Shown here: piece after piece, positions 19,035 through 27,009 of the stretch
Numbering within the stretch: position 1 is the stretch's first letter
Layout of the letters: the number at the start of each line of letters is the position of its first letter
Assembly (NCBI RefSeq): GCF_019029495.1
Contig: NZ_JAERQM010000004.1
Location: 416,880-480,879, forward strand
DNA: 64,000 bases
Direction of reading: 5' to 3'
DNA from: Falsiroseomonas oleicola
GTDB taxonomy: Bacteria > Pseudomonadota > Alphaproteobacteria > Acetobacterales > Acetobacteraceae
Program-made: the position numbers and the translations under genes
The notes under the pieces: model-generated
Told to the model about the DNA's origin: nothing
The model's input: only the letters and a program-made list of their open reading frames with translations
Databases searched by the model: none

Positions 19035-19064
19035 ACCAGATCGTGTCCTATCACCAGATCGTGT
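19035..19064 (-). repeat. Two 12-bp direct repeats upstream of pcaL, possible operator
   Basis: ACCAGATCGTGT occurs at 19035-19046 and again at 19053-19064, an 18-bp period, 17 bases ahead of the pcaL start on the minus strand. Direct repeats are used by IclR-type pca regulators, so this may be a binding site; it may equally be a small tandem duplication. Confidence 0.45.
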
Positions 19065-19080
19065 GACCCGGGAAGCCGGC

Positions 19081-19105
19081 GGGTGAGCGACGGGGTCGCC
19101 CACCC
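19081..19105 (-). terminator. Hairpin between pcaF and pcaL, possible attenuator
   Basis: GGGTGAGCGAC and GTCGCCCACCC can pair over 11 positions with one mismatch around a 3-base loop, just after the pcaF stop codon on the minus strand. No T tract follows, so it may pause or stabilise the transcript end rather than terminate it. Confidence 0.4.
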
Positions 19106-19112
19106 TGGGGCC

Positions 19113-20321
<1,209 letters not shown>

Positions 20322-20470
20322 GGTCGGGTTCCTCGAGGCGTTGCGCGTTTCGTGCCGCCGATGGATGTCGGCGTCAACTGATGCGCGCCTTCGCAACCTC
20401 CGGCACCTGCCCCGCGTTACCCCGGTGACGCAACGAACCTGCCGCCAGGGCAGGGACAGGAGATCGCAAG

Positions 20471-20650
20471 ATGCCCGAGAATTCCGCACCCGGCGGCGCC
20501 GCCACCAAGAAGGCCCCGCATGGCCAGACCGATCCCGGCCCGGCCCCCGTGGGACCCGCCGTGCATGAGCCGCCGCAGAAGCCGGCCGAGACCCCCGAGG
20601 ATCCTGGCCCGGCGCCGGTCGGCCCCGCGGTGCATCCCGAACGGACCTAG
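20471..20650 (+). CDS. 59-residue Pro-rich protein with a duplicated 12-residue motif
   Basis: A short open frame preceded by a strong GGGACAGGAG ribosome site. The product is rich in Pro, Ala, Gly and His and contains DPGPAPVGPAVH twice (residues 21-32 and 44-55), each followed by a charged or Pro-rich spacer. It has no signal peptide or membrane segment and is probably disordered. The duplication is exact at protein level while the DNA copies differ at several third positions, which suggests selection on the peptide rather than a recent DNA duplication. I recognise no family. It ends 8 bases from the converging dctM gene. Confidence 0.62.
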   Translation: MPENSAPGGAATKKAPHGQTDPGPAPVGPAVHEPPQKPAETPEDPGPAPVGPAVHPERT

Positions 20651-20658
20651 CCCGGCCC

Positions 20659-21981
20659 TCAGCTCAGCGCGTTCACCAGCCAGAGGCTGAGCGCCGGGAA
20701 GGCCACCAGCAGGCCGAGGCGCAGGATATCCATGGCGAGGAAGGGCAGCACGCCGCGATAGATTCGCGCCATGGGCACGTCCTTCGCCAGGCCGGAGACG
20801 ACGAAGACGTTCAGCCCGATGGGCGGGGCGGTCAGCCCGATGCCGACCACCACCAGCACCAGGATGCCGAACCAGATCGCCGTCTCCTCCGTCGTCAGGC
20901 CGAAATCCAGCGCGGTGACGACGGGGAAGAACACCGGCAGGGTCAGCAGCATCATCGCCAACTCGTCCATCACGGCGCCGAGAATGATGTAGCAGGCCAG
21001 CAGGATGCCCAGCACCGCATAAGGCGGGTAGCCTTGCTCCGAGATCCACATCCCCAGCAGGTCCGGCGCCTGCGTCAAAGCGAGGAAGGCGTTGAAGATT
21101 TCGGCGCCGAGCAGGATCGCAAAGATCATCGCCGTCGTCTCGGCGGTGGCGAACAGACCTTCCCGAATTTGGCGCGGGCTCAATGTGCCGCGCAGCACGC
21201 CGACGGCCAGCGTGCCGATGCAGCCGATGGCAGCGCTTTCGGTGGGCGTGAAGACGCCGCCATAGATGCCGCCCACCACCACCACGGCGATCAGCAGCAC
21301 CGGAATGACATTGCGGAAGGCGGTTCGGCGCTCCGCGGCGCTCGGCGCCTCGCCCGGCGGTCCGAGTTTCGGGTTGAAGCGCACCAGCAGTGCGATGGCC
21401 AGGATATACAGCGCCATGGCCAGCAGGCCCGGGATCAGCGCCGCCATGAACAGCTTGGCGATGTTCTGTTCCGTGCTGATCGCATAGATCACCAGGATGA
21501 CGCTGGGCGGGATCAGGATGCCGAGCGTGCCGCCGACCGCGATGGTGCCGGTGGAGAAGCCGGGATCGTAGCCGTAGCGCCGCAGTTCCGGCAGCGCCGC
21601 CCGGGCGAAGGTGGCGGTGGTGGCGACGGAACTGCCGCAGACCGCGCCGAAGCAGCCGCAGGCGCCGATCACCCCCATCGCCATGCCGCCCGGCTTGCGG
21701 CCGATCAGCGCATTCGCCGCCGCGAACAGGTCCCGCGCCAGCCCGCCGCGCTCCGCCAGGGCGCCCATCAGGATGAACAGCGGAATGACCGACAGCGTGT
21801 AGTTGGCGAACAGATGGTAGGGCGTGGTCTTCAGGTAGTTGCCGAGCGTCGTCCAGTCCAGGATGTGGACATAGCCGCCCATGCCGACCAGCAGCATGGC
21901 GAGCCCCACCGGCGCGCGCAGCGCGATCAGCGCCAGCAGCGCGCCGAAGCCGGTGAGCGCGAGCGCGAATTCCGGCGCCAT
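20659..21981 (-). CDS. dctM: TRAP transporter large permease (DctM)
   Basis: The ion-coupled membrane subunit of a tripartite TRAP carboxylate importer, 440 residues with about twelve helices. Family signatures include LFILMGALAERGGLARDLF, GACGCFGAVCGSSVATTATF, GYDPGFSTGTIAVGGTLGILIPPSVILVIYA, VFTPTESAAIG and the end region LTAPPIGLNVFVVSGLAKDVPMARIYRGVLPF. The ATG overlaps the stop of dctQ by one base (TGATG), giving coupled translation. It is the last gene of the dgoK-dgoA-dctP-dctQ-dctM unit, so a sugar acid is the probable cargo. Confidence 0.95.
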   Translation of the reverse strand: MAPEFALALTGFGALLALIALRAPVGLAMLLVGMGGYVHILDWTTLGNYLKTTPYHLFANYTLSVIPLFILMGALAERGGLARDLFAAANALIGRKPGGMAMGVIGACGCFGAVCGSSVATTATFARAALPELRRYGYDPGFSTGTIAVGGTLGILIPPSVILVIYAISTEQNIAKLFMAALIPGLLAMALYILAIALLVRFNPKLGPPGEAPSAAERRTAFRNVIPVLLIAVVVVGGIYGGVFTPTESAAIGCIGTLAVGVLRGTLSPRQIREGLFATAETTAMIFAILLGAEIFNAFLALTQAPDLLGMWISEQGYPPYAVLGILLACYIILGAVMDELAMMLLTLPVFFPVVTALDFGLTTEETAIWFGILVLVVVGIGLTAPPIGLNVFVVSGLAKDVPMARIYRGVLPFLAMDILRLGLLVAFPALSLWLVNALS

Positions 21982-22493
21982 CAGAAACGCCCCCGCAGGA
22001 AGCGCAGCGCCCAGACCAGCGCCGCGACGCCGGTCATCGCGAAGGCCAGCGCGCCGATGGCGACCGCCCACCAATAGGGCAGGGCCAGCAAGCCGATGGT
22101 GCGCATGCCGTTGCGCCAGGTCTCCAGCGCGCCGAGGCCCATGCGTTCGGCCAGCCACAGGGTCACACCGCCCCAGACCACCATCCAGAACCCATCCACC
22201 GCCCCCGCCACACGGCGCGGCAGCCAGGTGGAGAAGGTGTCGACCAGGATATTGGCGCGCATCAGCGTGCCATAGGCGAGGAAGCCAAACACGCCGACGC
22301 CGCTGGCGATCGAGACGATCTCGAAATCACCACGGATCGGCTGGCTGGTGAACCAGCGCAGCACGACGCTGATCGTGGTGACCAATGCCGCCACCAGCAG
22401 CGAGACGCCGCCCAGGAAGGCCAGCGCCCGCGCGGCAAGGCCTATGGCGCCACCCGGTGGCTGCCCCCAGTCTGGGGCCAGGTCGTCCCGCAT
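21981..22493 (-). CDS. dctQ: TRAP transporter small permease (DctQ)
   Basis: A 170-residue four-helix membrane protein with helices around residues 18 to 45, 58 to 78, 96 to 118 and 140 to 160. The DctQ pattern is visible in LRWFTSQPIRGDFEIVSIASGVGVFGFLAYGTLMRANILVDTF, where the Arg/Gly turn before the second helix and the ANILVD segment are usual. It bridges DctM with the substrate-loaded DctP. It follows dctP by 53 bases and overlaps dctM by one base. Confidence 0.9.
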   Translation of the reverse strand: MRDDLAPDWGQPPGGAIGLAARALAFLGGVSLLVAALVTTISVVLRWFTSQPIRGDFEIVSIASGVGVFGFLAYGTLMRANILVDTFSTWLPRRVAGAVDGFWMVVWGGVTLWLAERMGLGALETWRNGMRTIGLLALPYWWAVAIGALAFAMTGVAALVWALRFLRGRF

Positions 22494-22546
22494 CAGCCGG
22501 CGCTCCCACTTTTCGTCGAGCGCGCTGGCCCGGAACCCGCAACCCG

Positions 22547-23590
22547 TTACGCGCCGTGCTTGGCGATCAGGCCGCGGGCCTCGGCCAGCATGGCCGCACC
22601 ATCAAAACCGCGCTCGCGCGATCCGGCGATCCAGTTATCGACCACCGGGCGGGTCGCCTCGATCCAGCGCTGCTTCTCCTCCGCCGAGAGCTGCACGATG
22701 GTGTTCTGGCGTCGGCGCGCCACCTGGGCGCGGACCAGGGGACCCTGGTCGTCCCAGGGCTTGGCGGCCATCTCGGCGGCGACCATGCCGGAATTGGCGT
22801 CCAGCACCGTCCGCAGCTCGTCCGGCATCGCCGCGTAGCGCGCCTTGTTCATCGCCAGGATGAAGGTGGCGGAATAGAAGGTCGGCGTGCCCAGGATCTC
22901 GGTGTGGTGGCTCACCAGCTCCTGCAGGCGGATCGAGGGCACGACCTCCCACGGCACCACCGCGCCGTCGATCACGCGCTGGGACACGGCCTCCGGCACC
23001 TGCGGCACCGGCATGCCGATCGGCGCGGCACCCAGCGCGCGCAGCGCCTCCCCGGCCTGGCGGGTCGGGAAGCGAAGCTTCAGGCCGCGCATATCCTCGA
23101 GCTTCGTGACGGAGCGGTTGGAATGGATGACACCGCCATCATGCGCCCAGATGACGATGGGATGCACATCGGCGAATTCCTCGCGCAGATGGGTCTGGGC
23201 GAATTCCTGGCAGGCCAGCGCATTCGGCCGGGCGCGCGGATCGGCCACGAAGGGCAGTTCGAAGACCTCGACCTTCGGGAAGCGGCCGGGGGTATTGCCG
23301 GGCAGGGTCCAGACAATGTCGACCACGCCGTCCCGCGCCTGGTCGAACAATTGCGGCGGCGCGCCACCCAACTGCATCGAGGGGAAGATCTGCACCCGCA
23401 GCTTGCCCTGCGATTCCGCCTGGATCTTCTGCGCCCAGGGCATCAGGAAATGGCGGTGCACATTGGCGACGGGCGGCAGGAAGTGGTGCAGCCGCAGGGT
23501 GAGTTCCTGCGCCTTGGCGCTGCGCACCAAGGCCGGCGCGGCGAGCGCCGCGGCACCAAGCAGGACGAAATCGCGGCGATGCAACGTCAT
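22547..23590 (-). CDS. dctP: TRAP transporter periplasmic binding protein (DctP)
   Basis: The 347-residue solute receptor of the TRAP system. It starts with a twin-arginine-like signal (MTLHRRDFVLLGAAALAAPALVRSAKAQE, cleavage near residue 28), followed by LRLHHFLPP, FPSMQLGGAPPQLFDQARDGVVDIVWTLPGNTPGRFPKVEVFELPF. The ligand-binding Arg of the family lies in GLKLRFPTRQAGEALRALGA, where a carboxylate would be gripped. The ATG at 23590 was chosen for the signal peptide; the longer frame is leader. It sits 81 bases after dgoA, so uptake of a sugar acid for the DgoK/DgoA enzymes is inferred. Overall family is certain, substrate is not. Confidence 0.92.
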   Translation of the reverse strand: MTLHRRDFVLLGAAALAAPALVRSAKAQELTLRLHHFLPPVANVHRHFLMPWAQKIQAESQGKLRVQIFPSMQLGGAPPQLFDQARDGVVDIVWTLPGNTPGRFPKVEVFELPFVADPRARPNALACQEFAQTHLREEFADVHPIVIWAHDGGVIHSNRSVTKLEDMRGLKLRFPTRQAGEALRALGAAPIGMPVPQVPEAVSQRVIDGAVVPWEVVPSIRLQELVSHHTEILGTPTFYSATFILAMNKARYAAMPDELRTVLDANSGMVAAEMAAKPWDDQGPLVRAQVARRRQNTIVQLSAEEKQRWIEATRPVVDNWIAGSRERGFDGAAMLAEARGLIAKHGA

Positions 23591-23671
23591 GGACACCAAC
23601 CCCCCTTTGCCATCCGGTTGCGCGACATCCGCGCCGGACGATTGCGGATATTGATGCCCCTCCGCTCCCAT

Positions 23672-24280
23672 TCAGGCAAGGCGAAGCTTCGCCGCCTTGG
23701 CGCGCACCGCCGCCGCGTCGTCACCGGGGCGGAAGATGGCGCTGCCGATGCCGAAGCCGGTGGCGCCGGCTTCCCGCCAGACTGGGATGTTCGTCGCATC
23801 GATGCCGCCCACGGGCAGCACCGGCGTGCCCTTCGGCAGCACGGCCAGCAAGGCGCGCAGCATGGCGGGTGACCCCGCCTCGGCCGGGAACAGCTTCAGC
23901 CCATCCGCGCCGGCCTTGAGCAGGGCAAAAGCCTCGCCCGGGGTGAAGAAGCCGGGGACGCAGATCATGCCCTCCGCCTTCGCAGCCCGCACCACGGCGG
24001 GGTCGGCATGCGGCGTCACGATCAGCCGGCCGCCCACGGCGGCGATGCGCGCGCAATCGGCCGGGTCGGTCACCGTGCCGGCGCCGATCAGCGCATCCTC
24101 GCCGAAGCGATGCGCCAGGATGCGGATGCTCTCCAGCGGCTCGGGCGAATTCAGCGGCACTTCCAGCACGGCGATGCCGGAGGTGACCAGCACCTCCCCG
24201 ATCCCCAGCGCATCCTCGGGCTTCAGCCCGCGCAGGATGGCGACCAGGGGGCAGGCCGCGAGCCAATCCTTCAAACCCAT
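23672..24280 (-). CDS. dgoA: 2-dehydro-3-deoxy-6-phosphogalactonate aldolase
   Basis: A class I KDPG-type aldolase of 202 residues that cleaves 2-dehydro-3-deoxy-6-phosphogalactonate to pyruvate and glyceraldehyde 3-phosphate. VAILRGLKPEDAL, IAVLEVPLNSPEPLESI, GAGTVTDP and GADGLKLFPAEAGSPAML are visible, the last carrying the Schiff-base lysine. VPLNSPEPLESI favours the galactonate (DgoA) branch over KDPG aldolase (Eda), which usually reads ETTLRTPAAL. Start overlaps dgoK by 10 bases. Together with DgoK it makes the lower De Ley-Doudoroff route. Confidence 0.9.
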   Translation of the reverse strand: MGLKDWLAACPLVAILRGLKPEDALGIGEVLVTSGIAVLEVPLNSPEPLESIRILAHRFGEDALIGAGTVTDPADCARIAAVGGRLIVTPHADPAVVRAAKAEGMICVPGFFTPGEAFALLKAGADGLKLFPAEAGSPAMLRALLAVLPKGTPVLPVGGIDATNIPVWREAGATGFGIGSAIFRPGDDAAAVRAKAAKLRLA

Positions 24281-25146
24281 CCGAGACTCCTGCCGATCTG
24301 GCGAAGGCCGGATGCGACCAGATCCGGATCATGTTGCGTCACCGCGATGCCGTTGCGCGCCAGCGCCGCGGCGTAGAGCGCCGAGAGATGCGCGGCGCCG
24401 GCGAGATGCACCGCCGTCACCCCCGAAGCCGCCGCCACGATCTCATGGCCGATCAGCAGGCCGGAGAGGAAGCTGCGCGTCTCCGCCTGTTCCAGCCGGC
24501 CCATCAGATGCAGGGTGCGGGCGCCGAACAGATGGTGCAGCAGCCCGCCGGGCTGGCGCGCGCGATCCACGCCGCGGGAGAAGGCTTCCGGTACATCGGG
24601 GCCGTCCACGCTGGTGCGGGCCAGAATGGTGTGCTGCGACAATGCGGCAAAAGTCTCGCCGGTCATGTGCGTGGCGAAGCCGGTGACGCGCCCGTCTTCC
24701 AGCCGCGCCCATTTGCTGTGGGTGCCGGGCAGGCAGGCCAGCGCGGTGCCGAGGCTCTCGGCCAGGGCCACCAGCTTGGTCTCCTCGCCGCGCATCACAT
24801 CGGGGACGCCGCCCTCATCCTCGGTCGTCAGGCCGGGGATCAGGCGCAGCTCGGCGCCGGCGAAGGGGATGGCGGTGGTGGCGGCGGCGATCTCGGCCGG
24901 GCCCGCGGGGCAGCGCAGATAGGGCGCCTCGACCCAGCCCTGGCGGCTGCCGACCATGCCGCAGAGCAGCACCCTGGTCTCCCCGGCCGCGAGCCAGGGG
25001 CCGATGGCGTCACGCAAGGCGGCGGGAAAGCCGCCCTGCGGCACGGTGAGGATGCCGCCCGGCCGGTCGAGCCGGTCCGTCGCCGGGCCGGATGCGCCGA
25101 TGCGATAGGCGCGCAGGCTGGTGGTGCCCCAGTCGACCCCGATCAT
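24271..25146 (-). CDS. dgoK: 2-dehydro-3-deoxygalactonokinase
   Basis: Phosphorylates 2-keto-3-deoxygalactonate for DgoA. The 291-residue product has the DgoK opening MIGVDWGTTSLRAYRI with the phosphate-binding GTTS, then VLLCGMVGSRQGWVEAPYLRCPAG, LIPGLTTEDEGGVPDVMRGEETKL and the ACLPGTHSKWARLEDGRVTGFATHMTGE block, all hallmarks of the family. It is the first gene of the unit that includes dgoA and the TRAP transporter; no galactonate dehydratase (dgoD) or galactose dehydrogenase gene is here, so the substrate entering the pathway must be made elsewhere. It diverges from the methyltransferase-glycosyltransferase gene across 185 bases. Confidence 0.93.
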   Translation of the reverse strand: MIGVDWGTTSLRAYRIGASGPATDRLDRPGGILTVPQGGFPAALRDAIGPWLAAGETRVLLCGMVGSRQGWVEAPYLRCPAGPAEIAAATTAIPFAGAELRLIPGLTTEDEGGVPDVMRGEETKLVALAESLGTALACLPGTHSKWARLEDGRVTGFATHMTGETFAALSQHTILARTSVDGPDVPEAFSRGVDRARQPGGLLHHLFGARTLHLMGRLEQAETRSFLSGLLIGHEIVAAASGVTAVHLAGAAHLSALYAAALARNGIAVTQHDPDLVASGLRQIGRSLGWV

Positions 25147-25331
25147 GGTCGTTCCGTCTCATCCCGTTTCGTCCCGGCGAAGGCATGCGCCGGGCGGGGG
25201 AGGGGCGCAAGCCCCCCGCCTGGCCGGAGCGTCTTGCCTCTCCGCCGCATCACGTGTCCCATCCGCGCGCCATTTTCGCGCCTCTGGACGTCGCTCATGC
25301 CTTGCGCACTTGCCCTGCCGACGTCTGCGCC

Positions 25332-27008
25332 GTGACCCGGCGGAACTACGGCACTGACGCCAATCCGGACCTGCTGGCGCGCATCCCGCTGGATGCGCGG
25401 CGCATCCTCGATGTCGGCTGCGGCGCCGGCGGCCTCGGCGCGGCCTTCCGGCGTCGCAACCCGGCGACGGAGCTGCTGGCGGTGGAGGCCGACCCGGCGC
25501 TCGCCGACCAGGCGCAAGCGCATTACGACGCGGTGCACCGCATCGACATCGAGGCGACGGCGCCACCCATCGCGCCCGGCAGCCTGGATGCGCTGATCCT
25601 CGGCGATGTGCTGGAACATCTGCGCGACCCCTGGGCCGTGCTGCGACGCGACGCGGCGCTGCTGGCGGAAGATGGCGTGCTGCTGGCCTGCGTGCCGAAC
25701 CTGGAACACTGGTCCTTCGCCGCACGCCTGCTGGCCGGCGGCTGGTGCTACGAAGACCAGGGCCTGTTCGACCGCACCCATCTGCGCTGGTTCACGAAGC
25801 AGGGGATGCAGCAGGCGTTGGAACAGGCCGGGCTGGTGCCGCTGGAGGTCTCGCCGCGCATCTTCGACCATGACCGCGCCACGGAATTCGCCCGCCGCCT
25901 CGCCCCCGCCTTGCAGGCGCTGGGCGTGACGGAGGCCGATTGGCTGCGCCGCTCCGCGCCTCTGCAATATGTCTGGCGCGCCACCCGCAGGCCGCCCGCG
26001 CCGATGCTGGTCGCGGCGCGGACACTGCGGCCGGTCGGCGGCGTGAACGATGTGCGTGTGCTGCAGCCCTTCGCCGCACTGGCGAGCCGCCCCGGCGTCG
26101 CGACGCTGGCCGGGCCGCAGGCCGAGATGCCGAAGGTGGATGTGCCGCGCATTCTGGTCCTGCAGCGCCGACTGCTCGACCGGCCGGACAGCGTGGATTA
26201 CCTGCGCGGGCTGCGCGCCACCGGCGCCCTGCTGGTGCAGGAGTTCGACGACGATCCCGCGCATTGGCCCTCGATCGCCGCCAGCAACCATCTGGCCTTT
26301 CGCGGCGTGCATGCGGTGCAGACCTCCACGGCGCCGCTGCGCGACCTGCTGGCGCCCTTCAACGACGAGATCGCGGTGTTTCCCAACGCCCTGGCCGAGC
26401 TGCCCGAGCCCGTGAATTTCCGCGACCCGTCGCGCCTGACCCTGTTCTTCGGCGCGCTGAACCGCCAGGCCGACATCGCCCCCTTCCTGCCGGTGCTGAA
26501 CCAGGTCCTGGCCGAGGCGGGCGGTCGCCTGGCCGTGGAGGTGCTGCACGATCGTCCGAGTTTCGAGGCGCTGGCCACGCCCCACAAACGCTTCACCCCC
26601 ACCGCGGATTACGCCGGCTACCGAATGGTGATGGGCCGCTGCGAACTGGCCTTCCTGCCGCTGGCCGACACCCGCTTCAACCGCATGAAATCCGACCTGA
26701 AGGCGGTGGAGGCCGGCGGCCATCGCCTGTGCTGCCTGGCGAGCCCGGTGGTCTATGCCGGGAGCCTGCGCCATGGCGAAACCGGGTTGATCGTGCCGGA
26801 CCCCGAAAGCCTCGGTCGTGAATTGCGCGCCCTGCTGGCCGAACCGGGCCGCGCGCTCAACATGGCGAATGCCGCCCGCGCCTGGGTCGCGGCGGACCGG
26901 ATGCTGGCGCGGCAGGTTGCGCCGCGGCTGGACTGGTATCGCGCGCTTTGGGAACGCCGGGCGGCGCTGGATGCGGCGCTGTTGCGCAGGGTTCCGGGGA
27001 TCGGCTGA
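25332..27008 (+). CDS. Methyltransferase-glycosyltransferase fusion
   Basis: A protein of about 558 residues. The N-terminal 220 residues form a class I SAM methyltransferase: RRILDVGCGAGGLGAAFR (motif I), ELLAVEADP, DALILGDVLEHLRDPWAVLRR (motif IV region) and the CVPNLEHWSFAARLLAGGW stretch common in sugar methyltransferases. From about residue 230 it turns into a GT-B-like part with IAVFPNALAELPEP, LTLFFGALNRQADIAPFLPVL, FLPLADTRFNRMKSDLKAVEAGGHRL and GETGLIVPDPESLGRELRALL, typical of glycosyltransferase C-domains. The start is uncertain: GTG at 25332 precedes the conserved domain, but no good ribosome site is visible and in-frame ATGs lie upstream at 25185. It probably decorates a surface polysaccharide. 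Its stop is one base from the converging tamB stop. Confidence 0.8.
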   Translation: MTRRNYGTDANPDLLARIPLDARRILDVGCGAGGLGAAFRRRNPATELLAVEADPALADQAQAHYDAVHRIDIEATAPPIAPGSLDALILGDVLEHLRDPWAVLRRDAALLAEDGVLLACVPNLEHWSFAARLLAGGWCYEDQGLFDRTHLRWFTKQGMQQALEQAGLVPLEVSPRIFDHDRATEFARRLAPALQALGVTEADWLRRSAPLQYVWRATRRPPAPMLVAARTLRPVGGVNDVRVLQPFAALASRPGVATLAGPQAEMPKVDVPRILVLQRRLLDRPDSVDYLRGLRATGALLVQEFDDDPAHWPSIAASNHLAFRGVHAVQTSTAPLRDLLAPFNDEIAVFPNALAELPEPVNFRDPSRLTLFFGALNRQADIAPFLPVLNQVLAEAGGRLAVEVLHDRPSFEALATPHKRFTPTADYAGYRMVMGRCELAFLPLADTRFNRMKSDLKAVEAGGHRLCCLASPVVYAGSLRHGETGLIVPDPESLGRELRALLAEPGRALNMANAARAWVAADRMLARQVAPRLDWYRALWERRAALDAALLRRVPGIG

Positions 27009-27009
27009 G

